A stretch of 64,000 nt of DNA from Cunninghamia lanceolata (taxonomy: Eukaryota > Streptophyta > Pinopsida > Cupressales > Cupressaceae). Below, in pieces: positions 32,350 to 45,514 of this stretch (position 1 is its first letter; the number at the start of each line of letters is the position of its first letter). The notes beneath the pieces were generated by a model. That model saw only the letters and a program-made list of their open reading frames with translations, did no database searches and had not been told where the DNA came from. Both the position numbers and the translations under genes were made by a program. The stretch covers positions 2,418,001-2,482,000 of the forward strand of contig BSBN01000297.1 in the NCBI GenBank assembly GCA_027924645.1, in the 5' to 3' direction.

Positions 32350-33640
32350 TTTTGGTGAACCCGTGTTGTTGGACTTGTTTGCACCTTGTTGATTATTTGG
32401 CTTCAGATTTGCATTGATTTTATTCATTCATATCATCATTCATCTTATTACATTGGCAAACTTACAAAAAAATTAAAAAATTGAAAAAAAAATTGCATTC
32501 TAGGGTTTCTATTTTGCATCAATTAATTTGAATTTCATCAAATTTCTGATTTTTGCATTAGATCTGAGCTAAATTATATAAAATTACAAAAATTCAATAG
32601 ATTGCAAATTGCATTTTCATCATAAATTTACTAGGGTTTTGTTGGAAATTTCAAATTTTGCATATAACCTAGTAATTTCAAAAACTAGGGTTTGTAGGTA
32701 AAATCTTGTTTTAGATTTTTCTACTCATCTTAGGCACTCATTCAAATTTTCATTTGGCTATAGTGTTACACATTAGTGTAAATTTGCATTTAGATTTCGA
32801 AACTTTGCATGTTTACATAGAAAATTTTAACAAAAAACTAGCATTTTTCATTGAATTTTTCATTAGATTTGCACTTGCATTTTGCATTGTATGAATTGAA
32901 AATCATTTTCATATCTAAGTAGAACTAATTTTCATCATAAATCAGACTGCAATACATTCATATAGCATTTTGCATCAAGATCTCAAACCTAGGGCTTGAA
33001 AAACCTTGATTTTCACTAGATTTGGCCTTATCGACTCTCTAGATTTGCACTATAGGCATGTTGTAAAGAATATTTTTGCATTAATTGGCTGTTTTAAGGG
33101 ATATTATCTGCTTCTCCTCCTAAAATTCTTTACAACACCTTTTTGTCAGGCCCTTGTATTGAAAATTTGGTGAAAAATTCCACATTTTTGCCATATTTGC
33201 CCTAAGGTTTGACCTAGATTGCACTCCAAGCGTGTTGTAAAATATTTTATGATTGTATGTGACTAATATCATTTCTATTATTTTGTGCACCTCATAAAAT
33301 TCATTATTAGGTCTTGGGATTGAAAAATTGTGAAAAATTGCATATTTTAGGGCATTTTCACTAGGTTTTGACTTGTCATCATCTTATATTTGCATCAAAA
33401 GTGTGTTGTAAAGGGTTTAATTGCTTTATTGGACTAAAAATAGACATACTATTTGCTTCCCTTGATTAAAATATTTACAAAACCTTTTCTTTCATATATT
33501 TGCATTGAAAAAGTATAAAAAATCAAGCATTTTAGGTCATTTCTGCATATAGTTTTGCACTTGTCTTTTGCATATCTTTTGAAAAACTTTTAAAATCTGA
33601 TTTGGCACTCATGGACTCATCCTTTCAGTGCTATTTGGAA
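32350..33640 (+). repeat. AT-rich leader with degenerate 160-175 bp tandem units
   Basis: Three to four units can be followed by GTGTTGTAAA at about 33058, 33229 and 33402 and by TTGAAAA..GTGAAAAATT phrases at about 32995, 33155, 33315 and 33500. Units also carry TTTACAACACC-like inverse copies. No coding potential. Confidence 0.65.
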
Positions 33641-33647
33641 TATTTAC

Positions 33648-34028
33648 ATGCATATATCACAAAATTTGAAAATCTTTACAAATTTCTTAGTATGCATCCT
33701 CATGTCATTACCTATATACAAGCTATGTATCACAAGAATATATTTTTTGCCATCTTCCTTCAAAATCCTTGACTATATATCCGATCTTAACAACTTCATA
33801 TCTCTCATCAATACATACCCTTGGGTAGTAGAAGAACTAATAAAGCACACTTTGAATGAAGAGTATGACACTTCTCATAATAGTTTGGAATTAATAGCTG
33901 AAACATATGGAGATGATATTGATAATGATTATGAGCGTGATAATGTATTCACAAGCTACCCTACTTCTCCTACAACTGAACATTTAGATAACTCAGATGA
34001 GAAGGCCAGGGTTAGCTCTAGTAATTAG
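33648..34028 (+). CDS. Short ORF in pol-less element, unknown
   Basis: A 126-codon open frame whose second half is acidic (GDDIDNDYERDN). I recognise no domain. It is the longest frame in the interior and might be the remains of a leader or Gag N-terminus, or chance. Confidence 0.3.
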   Translation: MHISQNLKIFTNFLVCILMSLPIYKLCITRIYFLPSSFKILDYISDLNNFISLINTYPWVVEELIKHTLNEEYDTSHNSLELIAETYGDDIDNDYERDNVFTSYPTSPTTEHLDNSDEKARVSSSN

Positions 34029-36014
34029 AATAATCCTCTTAGCCAAACTGTAGCATTAATGGATGACATCCTAACAACACAACACTATTTTGACTATCTT
34101 GACCTATTTGGTGTGATTGATGTGGATAAAGAATAGTTTCATAACCCACCTAGTCACTAAGAGATGATATTTATGTTGAGGTCCATCCTTCATTATCCCT
34201 TTAGGGATCAAGAAGTGATCAAAATACATTAGACAGACAAATGGAACAACCTGCACCTCTTTCTAGCATTCGGATTTGGGAGGATGATGACCTCCTCGAT
34301 CATGGCCTGTAGCACGAAGATCCTACCAGGTAAGTATTTGTAACCCTTTATCTCTCTTGTGATGTGTTATGTGTTGTTTAGGCCTCCTGGGATGACCCCT
34401 AATTCTCTTGTAAGGTCCAGGATACCAGGAGACTGCCTCTGTTGTGACCTTCTTCTGTTTGTATCAGCATTCTTCTATATTGCCTCTCTCTCTGATTTCA
34501 TTGTTGTGTGTTGTGTTTTACGGACATAGCATTGTGGTTGGTGAATTGGGGGCACCCTCCTATGTGACTGTCCCTAAGCACTTTTTTCTCCTCTATTATT
34601 TATTGTTTCCCTCCCTCTAGTGTTTCTACCTAGTGGGTGGATGATGAAAAACATTTATACTGATGTGGAACTGGCATCCCTTTAGCAAGAAATCAAAAAT
34701 TAGACTTAGTTCCTAATATGACGATGGGGTTGTATATATTATCTGATGCTTGGCTAGTAGAAGCACTCCGTGCTTTATGTGTAGTGATTTTTATGATGTC
34801 GTTATCTCACTTACAAAACATAACAATACTGCTACTCCATGCACTTTGTTTGTCTTTGAATCTTGCCTTGGTGACACTCAATTCTAAGATTTTTGTGATA
34901 TAGCCCCACAGTTATCCTCGATCTCTGAATTTGTAGTATAACCTTGGCTCTTTGTGTGATTGATCATATGCATTGATGTTTTTGTTTATCATAATTATGT
35001 GGACACTAACATGTTTCTTGTAAGGATGTTTTTGTGGAAACATTTGGCGATCGTAAAGTACATGTCACCTCCGGGGGGCATGGGCTTTGCGAAAGTCCAT
35101 GTTCCCTTGTGTGTTTTCTTCCTACCTTAACATGCTTGATATCGATGCATGATATCAACCACCTTAAGGTGGGGGCATATATAAGGTAAGCTGTCTATTG
35201 TAGATATTAGCAACATGCTTGTCCTCAGGTGTAGTTTAAAGACTAGTGCGATGAGTACTTCCTGTACTTTGAGGTTATTTTCAATCAATCAATCAATCAT
35301 CTTAAGCCCTCTATGGAGGTGGGGTGGTGTATCTCTTACAGAGAGTCCCATCCTGTCATTGTCAAAAAAGTCCTCATCAGGAGATGGGAAGTGGTTCTAT
35401 GACTAACTCAACCCTTAAGCGTGTCTTCAGTGATTGTTGTGGTGAAGCGCAATCGTCAGTGTGTGCCTGTAATGTGCCTGAGATGGTGATGAACCTAGAA
35501 ATAAGAACACCCCATTACTTGTCTGTCGTGTTTTCTCTGTGTCTTCAAAGTGTGTGTGTTTGGCATGCTTGATTTGTTTGGCGTGTTTGTTGCCCCATAT
35601 GCAATTTAAAGACTAGTGTGATGAGTACTTCCTGCATGATCGGTGGTTTGGTGTGTCTTGCGTGTGTGTTGCCCCATATATGCAATTTAAAGACCAGCAC
35701 GATGAGTGCTTCCTGCATTATGGGAGGTGTGTATACTTTCCTTGTACTTGCATCTGCATTTCATATATATGAGAAAAAGAAAAAGAAAATAAATCATTCA
35801 TGTCTTCCATGCATTAACTATATTCTATGCATCTATTATTTTCTCCATGTTTTGCGTGACTGTAACTGTCTTCTCTGTGTTTTATGTGCCTGTTTTTGTC
35901 TTCTCTGTGATTGGCGTGTCTTCTTCGTGCTTGGTGTGTTTGTTGTGTTTGTTGACCATACTTTAATTTATGTATTGGCCTTGCATTTATACATACATTA
36001 AAGTGGGGGCTAAA
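34029..36014 (+). other. Non-coding interior of LARD-like element
   Basis: Holds a repeated block TTTAAAGACTAGTGCGATGA near 35228, 35604 and 35687; the last two are direct repeats about 83 bp apart including GTTGCCCCATAT. A short CAAT repeat lies at 35280-35298. Ends in the purine tract before the 3' LTR. Confidence 0.6.
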
Positions 36015-37240
36015 TGTAACATTAGAAAATGTCCCCTTGGGTGCTTTTCCCTCTTAAGATTTAGCTCTCAAGTCTTTCATTTGCATTTAGGACATCTTGC
36101 ATCCTATTTTGACATCCCGATGAAATGAACCCTAAGTTTCATAGTAAATAGGACCTAGGGGGATCCCTTGAACTAATCCCTAACCAAAATAGGGAGGGAG
36201 GACTTGGGCACCCACACCCTAGTCCTACCCTATTTTGGGTCAGGCTCAAATTTTAAGTGTCGGCTTGTGACCATTATTTACGTCCTATGCCGACATGGTA
36301 AGTTTGAATTACGAAATTCTTGGCGGGAGTGTTTGTAGTTGCATATATAAATATGTTTAGGCATTCATTTGTAACTAGAGATTATGATCATGTGATTTTG
36401 GCATCCTAGAAGTGATTCAAGGCATTCATTGTGTGGAAGAATAGATTTTGTGTTGTTTATGTGTTTGTATTTGCAGATTTGAGCATCCATCTCCTCATGG
36501 TATGAAGAGCTTCTTCCTTCCATGAGATCTTCACTACAAGGTGATATCATTTGTGTTTTCAAGCATTTATCATTTGGTTTTTGCCTCTACCTCCCTAGGG
36601 CACACACTCTCTCTGTTTGGAAGACTTGAATGTCTCTCCAGGGCTTGACTGAGGCAAGCCTCTAAACACCACAACCCCCTCCCCATTTTCTATGATTGCA
36701 GGTTACAGGTTGAAGAAGAAGGAAAAGTGGAGTTGCAGGAGAGTGTTGCAGAGTGTCATATTCACAGGTCAGAGTTGAAAATAGGGCCCTGGACTCAGGC
36801 ACCTACTCATTAGTCCTCTAGATTCCGCAACGAAAAAATCTCTATGACAACAAGAATAGGTTACAGATCAAGTTCCCAGATCCTGACAAAAATTAGGGCA
36901 TTGGACTAGGGTGCCCGCTCACTAGTCCCTGACTATTCTGCTTCCTAAAATTTGAAAACATGTGCACATTTATCTGTCATTTTACATCTTCCTATGGCGA
37001 CATTTTTAGTAATTTGTTTGTTTGCTTCTATATTTGCATAACTAGGGTTTTGATGTATAATTGAGCATAATTGGCAATCAAATCATCCTAATCCAATCTT
37101 CCCTGCATTCCTAAGTGACCAAGGGCCTAATAGTGCATTGCCACTCAACCCAAGGTCCTTGAGTGTGTAATGGTGAAAGGAGGATAGGCATAAACTAAAC
37201 AAAACATCTAGTCAACCCTATCCAAAATTTTCGCGTTATA
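36015..37240 (+). repeat. 3' LTR of LARD-like element
   Basis: Pairs with 31109-32349; followed by GGAGT at 37241-37245. Confidence 0.92.
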
Positions 37241-37712
37241 GGAGTGATGCCATATTCTTGGCTCATTGAATCAAGATAGCAATGTCCTTCATTGATGAGA
37301 CCATAGTGGCTAAAGCAAAGAAATTTCTTACAAAGTTTATGGCATTTGGCTTGATACATGTCAACAAGATTAATTTAAACTTGATGTTCTAATCTATGAT
37401 GTGCACATCTTGTAGTAGTAACAGTCCACACTACATCATTTTGGGCTTTTTATCAAATGCCTTACAAGTATCATTTATACTCCCCTATTTTGCATACATG
37501 TTGACAAGAGGAATATTCACAAAGGAAGCCATATCATTTCCACTTTGATAATGTGTGCATGCACTTCTTTCTTCTATTCCAAAATGTCAATGCTTGCACA
37601 AGCTTTTAATGTGCTCAGAAAAGGGGAAAAGTCTATCCTAACCCTTTGTCTAAGCATTCTCTGAAAGAGCATTACAGTCTCCTCTCCCTGCTCATCTTTC
37701 TATCATTGCATT
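37241..37712 (-). pseudogene. PPR-DYW protein pseudogene, repeat part
   Basis: Reading down from 37712 across frames: NAMIE, a segment like LSTLKACASIDILE, HAHIIK, then SFVNIPLVNMYAK, KAFDK, and GLINEGHCYLDSMSQEYGI, which runs into the insertion site and continues as PGIEHF at 31108. These are typical 35-residue PLS-type PPR repeats that bind organellar RNA. Several frameshifts and TAG stops are present. Confidence 0.8.
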
Positions 37713-39545
37713 CAAAGAGACCACATTTCTCTAAAGCAATTCATTAAACAATTTACCTACAAAGATTTGTGTACATCTCTATTTTTGTGCATGTTCTGCG
37801 ATCATGGTTTTATATTGGTTCACGTTCTTCTATATGCTACCACATTTAATACATTTAATATACATGTGAAAACTTTGTTTGTTTAGTCTATCTTTCTATA
37901 CATTGCAAACCTATCAACTTTAGGTAGATAAGATTCCTTTATCCTTTTTGTTATTATGAATGTCTATACTCTGCTTCGAAAGGGAAGATTGATTGAAGTT
38001 GATGATAGTTGAAAAGATGGCAGAGAAACAATGATGTAGTTAAGCATAAATAGGATGTCAAGTACTCTATCATAGGAAGATGGTATGAAGTAGACATTAT
38101 GAGGTAAAAAAAAGCAAAGGACACTCATATGACTATAAAAGAATAAGAGGACCTTCTCAAAAGGTAGTGATAGTCATTTGAGGTTGAGAAACACTTAAAG
38201 AACCATGGATGATAGGGTTACACTAAGAGCCATAAGTAGAAGACACAAGGATGTTTGAAATAATATAGTGAGAAGACTGTGAAGAGATTGGATAGTTTCA
38301 ATCTAACCTGGAAACACAAAGTGAAGGTCCTGATCAAATGACATCATGGCAATGACAGTGTTTCCAAAAAAATTATGACCATGGTAGAAGCACTCCTCAA
38401 ACTTGAGTGAATATGTTTGCAAATGAGGATGTATGACAGTGAGGATTGAAAGGACAATCTGTGAAAGAGCTTCCAGCAATGCATGAAGAAAACCTACAAG
38501 TGACTGTCAAGGGGGAGAAATTCATGTGAAAGACAGTGATCATGCAAACATTAAAAGATAATCTTAGAGTCAATGAGAAGAACTATGCAAAGGTTACAAT
38601 CTTGTTAATGTCTCAAGAGGCATTTAAAGGAGTAACGAGACAACCTTCTAGTATGCATTTGATAGTGCCAAATCTCAAGATAGTCAAGAGTCTTCATGTT
38701 AGATGCATGAACACCTAGGATAGTACCATAGAGTTGGTACAAGTGAGCAACAACAAGGTTGAGGGTTATTATGAGCTATCTTCCACGACACAGATATTTT
38801 GCAACAATAGTATCATAATGGGGTGTTGATTTCTATATTAGAGGTGATTATATGATATGACAATTGTTCATGATAGTGATGTGATAAGTGACAAGACCAA
38901 TGATGGACTGTGTGAACTTGTAACAGTCTAACAGATGATATAGAGTGCATACCTAGGTAATAGTAGTAGTGATGAACTATTTTCAAGGAATTTGGAAAAG
39001 ATAAAGTGATGTCAAAGGTAGTCAAGGCATTCAATAGAGGGGCAATGTTCTACATTGATGGGAGGTAGAGTACAAGTGAAAGCATGCCAAAATAATGAGC
39101 TAGGTAGTGGTAGTCATGAGGCATTGTTATTTTATAAAGGGAAAATGCACGACAGTAGGTTGACAAGTGATTGGACAATGCATTTCAAGAATCTACAAGT
39201 TTGATTAGGACAATGCGTAGCCTAGTCATAAGGCAATGTTGAATAACAATCCATGACAATTGAGGAATCCTACCAAATATGATAGTCATCAGAGGCATAA
39301 TCATCAAAGATAAGGATAGTTTATTGCTACATGTAACAATTCATAGTGGCATCTTATGAACTAGAGCAAGTTGGGTGCATGAGACATGATCTCTACAGAG
39401 ATGACAGTGTGATCTTGAACTAGGACAATGAACTTCATGGGACAGTCATGGATTTGTGAAGAAGACATCTATGAATGTCTTTGTGCTTCTTTGCTCAGTG
39501 ATACCTAGTGGCAGACCTCAAGATAGGTGTTTGTAAATGCAAGTT
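37713..39545. other. No gene seen; possible remnant of an older element
   Basis: Rich in GATAGTC/GACAGTG-like words, a texture also seen at 46850-47600 on the far side of the Copia, so both are likely one older host element. No domain recognised. Confidence 0.4.
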
Positions 39546-39550
39546 ATTGT
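39546..39550. repeat. Target site duplication ATTGT (left)
   Basis: Matches 46845-46849. Confidence 0.95.
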
Positions 39551-40918
39551 TGTTGCAAGTATGGCCCTATGTGGTGTTGTCATTGATGTCAAGAATTGGA
39601 TGAGTTGTGTGCTGAGGATATTGAGAAAATTAGCCCTATCAAAAACAGAGAAGAACAGTGAAGACAATGAAGTTCTATGAAGTAAAGATCCCAGCCAGTT
39701 GAAGATCAGAGTATGCGCATCAAGGGTTTGTAGATATGTGTCTGAAGGTGTTCCAGTCAAGATTTCAGAGGTCCGCATGAGATTTGGAGAAGTTATGGCC
39801 ATGTGAGTAAAATTGGTTCTGGTAGCTGTTCAAAGGTGACAAAGTGACACAAATAGGTCCAGTGAGATCCATAAATACAATATCATGTTCTGCAGATCTG
39901 GTGGCATGTTTGGAAAGGTAATTTGAATTGACAACTCGATTGGTTTGTAGTTTGGAGGTCCGCAACCAATCCTTCTAATGTGACAGTGATGATCGACTAT
40001 GTTCTTGACGTTCTAGGTGAAGATGTGATTGATTATAGTAAGCAGAAGTGGTGCAGATGTTCTTGGTGATTCAAGAAAGCTTGTGGTGGTCTCTAGATTC
40101 TATCTAGTTTGTGTTGGCAGTCTGCACCGAAGATTGAGCTTGTAATTGAAGATTTACCTTTGGGTGATGATGTTCTTCCTAGTTTTGGCCAACTAGATGT
40201 TTTGCACATGTTGCAGATGATCTTGAGGTGTTTGGAAAAGCATGGCGTGTTCCTTGAAGAAGATTGAAGTCCCAGCTATGTGTGGCCGACAGTGTAGTGA
40301 TGTGCATGAAGTTTTTGTAATAAGTCAAGTTGTTTTTGTAACTGATCTATAATAAATTAAGTATATGTTGTGCCAACTTTGATGATCATTCCAAAGTCGA
40401 TGTCATGTATAAATAAGGCGTGCGAAGTTGTTCAAAGAGATAAGTGTGCTCATCATGAGAAGTTGGTAGTGAAGAGGAGCGAAAAGCAGAGTAGAGGTAT
40501 TGAACTTAAATAGAACTGACTCAAGCATGGTGAAGATGCTAATCTCCAGTTCAAGTATGTAATATTCATATTCTTTTGTAGATAGTGTGTCTCCTGTAGG
40601 TAGTGGGCCTCTTGTGAACAGTGTGCTCAGGCAGTGAGCCCTAATTGGCAAGTGCCATTTTATTCTTCATATTCTTTTAATAGAGAATACAATCTTGGGT
40701 TAGTCACCTCGTGGTTTTTCCCTTAACCAGGTTTTCCATGTTAAAATCTTGGTGTTATATGTGTTGTGTATGTTTCTACTTTTGAATTATTGTATTATGC
40801 TTCCATGATGAAATCCTTGATATACTATTGAAATATAAGAAAGTTTTAAGTATCCAAGAAACAGAGTTGGTGACAACTGATTCACCCCCCCTCTCCATTG
40901 TCTGTCCTTAAACCAACA
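39551..40918 (+). repeat. 5' LTR of Copia element
   Basis: TGTTGCAAGT to AACCAACA. Compared with the right LTR it lacks about 22 bp after GTCATTGATGTCAA near the start, and its terminal hairpin right arm (40894-40902) has two changes. Confidence 0.95.
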
Positions 40919-40920
40919 AT

Positions 40921-40932
40921 TGGTATAAGAGC
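40921..40932 (+). other. Primer binding site, Met tRNA type
   Basis: TGGTATAAGAGC, one base from TGGTATCAGAGC, two bases after the 5' LTR. Confidence 0.9.
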
Positions 40933-40974
40933 TAGTTCCTCTATAAGAATCTTAACTGCTTGAGGAGATCCAGG

Positions 40975-43900
40975 ATGTCATCCTACAAGAAGGACAGTCC
41001 AAGGTTTGATGGAATGAACTGCACTCTTTGGAAAAGCCTCATGGAATGTCACTTGCAATGCATGGGAGAATAGTATTGGAACATGACTACAAATGAGTAT
41101 ATTCCTCCAAAGAATGGTCCAACAACTTTGGATGAAATTAGAAATGCTGAAAATAATCTTCGAGCTAAAGAAGCCTTACTAAGTGCCTTGTTTGATACAG
41201 AGCTGACAAATGTTATGGGATTGAAAACTACTTATGAAATTTGGAAAAAGCTAGAGATTCTACATGAAGGAGACAAATATGTTAAATGTGCCAAGTTACA
41301 AAGTCTTAAAGGAAAGTTTGAAAACCTGAAGATGAGTGAAGATGAGAATATCACTGCATTTATGCCAAAGGTAAATGAGCTTGTTTGTGGCATTAGATGT
41401 GTCGGTGGAACATTGGATGAAGATAAGATTGTTGCCAAAGTTCTCATATCCTTATCTCCTACTTACAAACACAAAGTTGCTTCTATTGACGAATTCAGAT
41501 CATTAACAAATATCACAAGGGGTCAATTGGTTGGGAAGATAGCTGCATTTGAGTTGGCTAAGTTTCGAGATGCACTCCCCAAGACTAAATCTGCATTCAA
41601 AGCTAGTGCCTCTACAAAAGGCAAACAAAGATATGACCTAGGAGAAAGTTCCTCAAAGAAATCAGCATGGTATGATAAAACAAGAAAAGATCTAGAAGAA
41701 GATGAGTCAGAAGCTGTGCAAATTGAAGCCCTTATTGCAAAAAGACTACTAAGAGGATCTGGTAAGTATGACGGAAAATTGTCTTTCAAATGTTTCAATT
41801 GCAACAAGATTGGTCATTTTGCCTCAAGGTGTCCGGAAAGATTTTCAAGACCAAACCCTAATAGATCAAGATTTCAAAAGAAGTGTTACTATGTTCAAGA
41901 AGATGATGATGAAGGAGTAACAGATGATGAATCTGACATAGGAAACAAATTTAGAAGTGACTGGGTGTTTATTGCCATCAATGAAGAAGATCCAATGCCT
42001 ATTAAATCTGTCAATCATAAGATGGTTGAAAGGGCTCTGGTTGCTCAGGTTGAAGAAAAGGATGAATGGGTCATTGACAGTGGATGCTCTTACCATATGA
42101 CTGGTGACAAGAATAAGTTCATAAACCTGGAAAGATATGAAGGTGGAGTTGTAAAGTTTGGAGATAATTCTACTGGCAGAATTAAGGGCAGAGGAACCAT
42201 TTCTTTTGATGGAAAGAACAAAACCAGTGATGTTTTGTATGTTGAAGGTTTAAAGCATAATCTTCTCAGTGTTGGGCAGTTGGTAGACAAAGGCTATGAT
42301 ATTTGTTTTAAAAATGGAAAATACAAGATCTTTGAAAGCTCTAGAATTGAGATTGCATCCGGTACACAGACAAAAGGTAACATCTTTCACTTGGTTGGTA
42401 CTTGAAAAAGTTGCTTATTTGTTCAAATTGATCAGAGCTGGTTGTGGCATAGGAGAATGTGTCATGTGAATTTTGATAATATCATCAAAATAAGCAACAC
42501 TTAGGCTGTAAGAGATCTTCCAAGACTGGTGAAACCTGCTAACAATTTGTGCAAAGAATGTTAGTTAGGTAAGAAAAATAGAGTCTCACTCAAAAGTAAG
42601 GAACAATCTTCAACCAGATTGCTGGACTGGGTACACACTGATCTATGTGGTCCGGCAAGAATCAGGAGTCTGCAAGGTGATAGATATTTCATGTTGCTAA
42701 TTGATGACCACTCCCGAATGATGTGGGTGACTTTCTTAAAAGAGAAATCTGAAGCACTTGAGAAATTCAAAATATTCAAGGCTATGGTAGAAAATGAAAC
42801 TGGCATGAACATAAAATGCCTCAGGTCTAATAGAGGTGGATAATTCACATCTGGAGAGTTCATAGAATTATGTGAGAAACATGGGATAAAGAGACAATTA
42901 TCTGCTCCAAGGACTCCACAGCAGAATGGAGTAGTGGAGAGAAAGAACCGGACCATCCAGGAAGCTTCTAGAACCATGATGATGGAAGCAAATGTTCCTT
43001 AGATCTATTGGAGAGAAGCTGTAAGCACTGCTGTTTATACTCTTAATCTGGTACAAATCAGAGGCAATACTGGTAAGACTCCTTATGAACTTTGGTTTGG
43101 CATCACTCCTACTGTGAAGTATTTTAGAGTCTTTGGTAGAAAATTCTATATCAAAAGAGATGAAGACCCTGGCAAGTTTGATGCTAGGAGTGACGAAGGA
43201 ATATTCTTGGGTTATTCTACTCAAAGCAAAGCTTACCGATGTTATAACAAGATATTTAGAAAGATTGCAAAAAGTACAAATGTGAAGGTTGATGAAGATA
43301 TGGAAAATCCCTCAAGGTACTATGAGCATGAAGCAGATGACCAAAATGATATCTCAGACTAAGGAGAACAAGTCCAAACTCCAGATCAAATTCAGACTGA
43401 TCCGGAGAATCCAAAGAAGAAGAGACAGGCTTGGATGAACTTGTCCAAGAATTAGAAGTGCAAGAGAATCCCAAAACTCCTAGGTATGTAAGACTGAATC
43501 ATTCTGAAGATCAGATCATAGGAGATAGAAGAAAAGGTGTTCAAACAAGAAGAAATATTGCTCAAGACTCAGTGAAGTATTGTCTGATTTCAAAAGTTGA
43601 ACCAAAAACAGTAAGTGAAGCATGCAATGATGAAAGTTGGGTTAAAGTAATGAAGGAGGAATTGATGTAGATTGAAAGAATCACACTTGGGATCTTGTTC
43701 CCAAACCTAAGGACAAAAATGTGATTGGGACTAAGTGGGTCTTCCGGAATAAACTAAATGAAGATGGTGAGGTAATAAGAAACAAAGCTAGATTGGTCTG
43801 TAAGGGTTATTCTCAAGTAGGAGTTGACTTTGAAGAGACTTTTGCTCCAGTGGCAAGGATTGAAGCAGTCAGATTATTTCTTGCCTTTGTTGCCTTCAAA

Positions 43901-45128
43901 GATTTCAAGGTATATTAGATGGATGTCAAGTTTGCTTTCCTAAATGGTTATTTGGAAGAAGTATACATTGAGCAAACAGATGGATTTTAGTTGTCTGATC
44001 ATGGAGATATGGTCTGCAAATTGAAAAAGGCACTATATGGACTCAAACAAGCCCCAAGAGCCTGGTATGAAAGATTGGACAAACATCTTCTGAAGACTGG
44101 TTTCAACAAAGGTACTGCTGATAGTAATCTATATTTTAAGATTGATTATGAAAATATCTTGATTGTTGAAGTATTTGTTGATGATATTATTTTTGGAGGG
44201 AAGGATAGTATGTGCAAAACTTTTACAAATCAAATGAAAAGTGAAATTGAGATGTCTATGTTTGGGGAAATGAATTTCTTCTTGGGTCTGCAAATCACTC
44301 AAACAAAGAAAGAAATCTTCATATCATAGACCAAATATGCAAAAGAATTGTTGAAGAAATTTGTGATGGAAGATTCAAAGGCAATGAATATTCCCATGGC
44401 AACTGGATGTAAGTTGAGTAAAGATGATGAATCTCCTAAAGCTGATCAGAAAAAGTACAAGTCAATGATTGGAGGATTGCTCTACTTTACTCAAACTAAA
44501 CTTGACATTATGAATGTTGTTGGTCTTTTTGCCAGATTTCAAGATGATCCTAGAGAATCTCATGTCATGGAAATCAAGAGAATTCTCAGATATTTGAAGG
44601 GAATAGTTGAGTATGGATTGTGGTATCCTAAGGATCATGATTTCTCTCTTCATGCTTATATTGATGCTGATTTGGGCAGGTGATGTGGATGACCGGAAGA
44701 GTACCAGTGGTGGTGCATTCTTTTTGGGGAAAAGATTGGTTTCTTGGCTAAGCAAGAAACAAGAGGCAATATCTCTATCCACTGTAGAAGTAGAATATAT
44801 TGCAGCAGCAGGCAGTTGCACTCAAGTATTGTGGATGGAGCAAATGTTAAGAGACATCAGAGTGGAGTATGAAGAACCTATCACAATCTTCTGTGATAAT
44901 TCAAGTGTAATAAACATATCAAAAAATTTGGTGTTTCATTCAAAGACAAAACATATATCCATCAAGTTCCACTTTTTGAGAGAGCAGGTGAACAAGAATG
45001 AAGTCAGATTGGAGTTTGTGCCCTCAAAGGATCAGATTACAGACATTTTTACCAAACCTCTACCTAAGGACACTTTTGAGTACCTCAGGGAGAAGTTAGG
45101 GGTTATTACCCCTCCAGTTCTAAATTAA
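40975..45128 (+). pseudogene. Copia Gag-Pol polyprotein, decayed
   Basis: Starts ATG 40975 (MSSYKKDSPRFDG). Order: UBN2-type Gag to about 41780; knuckle CFNCNKIGHFASRC; protease WVIDSGCSYHMTG (42068 on); Gag-pre-integrase with LWHRRMCHV; integrase with HTDLCGP, IDDHSRMMWV and TPQQNGVVERKN for the D,D,E triad; RT with [18 protein letters not shown] and VDDIIFGG; RNase H with STVEVEYIAAAGS and DIFTKPLP; TAA 45126. Premature stops begin at 41071, 42403 (TGA), 42502, 42562, 42841 (TAA), 43000, 43360 (TAA), 43668, 43916, 43988 and 44327; the rest are TAG. Frameshifts lie near 43400, 43680 and 44675. The integrase-RT linker (43300-43500) is acidic and Pro-rich as usual for Copia. Confidence 0.95.
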
Positions 45129-45471
45129 GGTGCATCGATGTGCATCAGTCTGGTGGATCGCATAGTCATATGTTATAATCCAGATTGATGCTAGAAGGCT
45201 ACTACTCAGGGGGAGTAGTCAGTATAATTCTGAAATATGAAAAGTGGTTGCAAGTATGTGCCCTTTGCCATTGATGTCAAAGTAGGAGAGAAGACATGTG
45301 AAAAACAAAAAGTGGTTGCTGATCAAAGGGGGAGCAGTAAAGGAAGAGAAGACATGTGAATGGTTGCTGGTGATAGGGGGAGCTATGTTAGTTAGTGAGG
45401 AGAAGTTCTTGTCTTGATGGTTAAAACAGTTTTTCACATCATATGTTGCCATCAATGACAAAGGGGGAGAT
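45129..45471 (+). other. 3' untranslated part with repeated polypurine tracts
   Basis: GGGGGAG-type tracts at about 45208, 45327, 45375 and 45460-45471, the last abutting the 3' LTR. The phrase TTTGCCATTGATGTCAAAG near 45260 recurs in the pol-less element near 13867. Confidence 0.8.
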
Positions 45472-45514
45472 TGTTGCAAGTATGGCCCTCACTGGTGTTG
45501 TCATTGATGTCAAC
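45445..45514 (+). other. Inverted repeat bridging PPT and 3' LTR start
   Basis: GTTGCCATCAATGACAA (45445-45461) and TTGTCATTGATGTCAAC (45498-45514) can pair at 16 of 17 positions, enclosing the polypurine tract. Confidence 0.75.

Larger units (their letters stand above)
31109..37240 (+). mobile_element. Large pol-less LTR element (LARD-like, 6.1 kb)
   Basis: LTRs of about 1.24 kb (31109-32349 and 36015-37240) start TGTAACAT; the right one ends GTTATA, and GGAGT flanks both sides. A purine tract AAAGTGGGGGCTAAA precedes the right LTR, which sets the plus orientation. The 3.7 kb interior has no gag, protease, integrase or RT that I can see, matching the large retrotransposon derivative type. 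The post-LTR sequence TTTTGGTGAACCCG is not the Met-type PBS and I cannot assign its tRNA. The element sits inside the PPR pseudogene. LTR divergence looks near 8-10% by eye, so it is older than the other full elements apart from the chromovirus. Confidence 0.92.
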
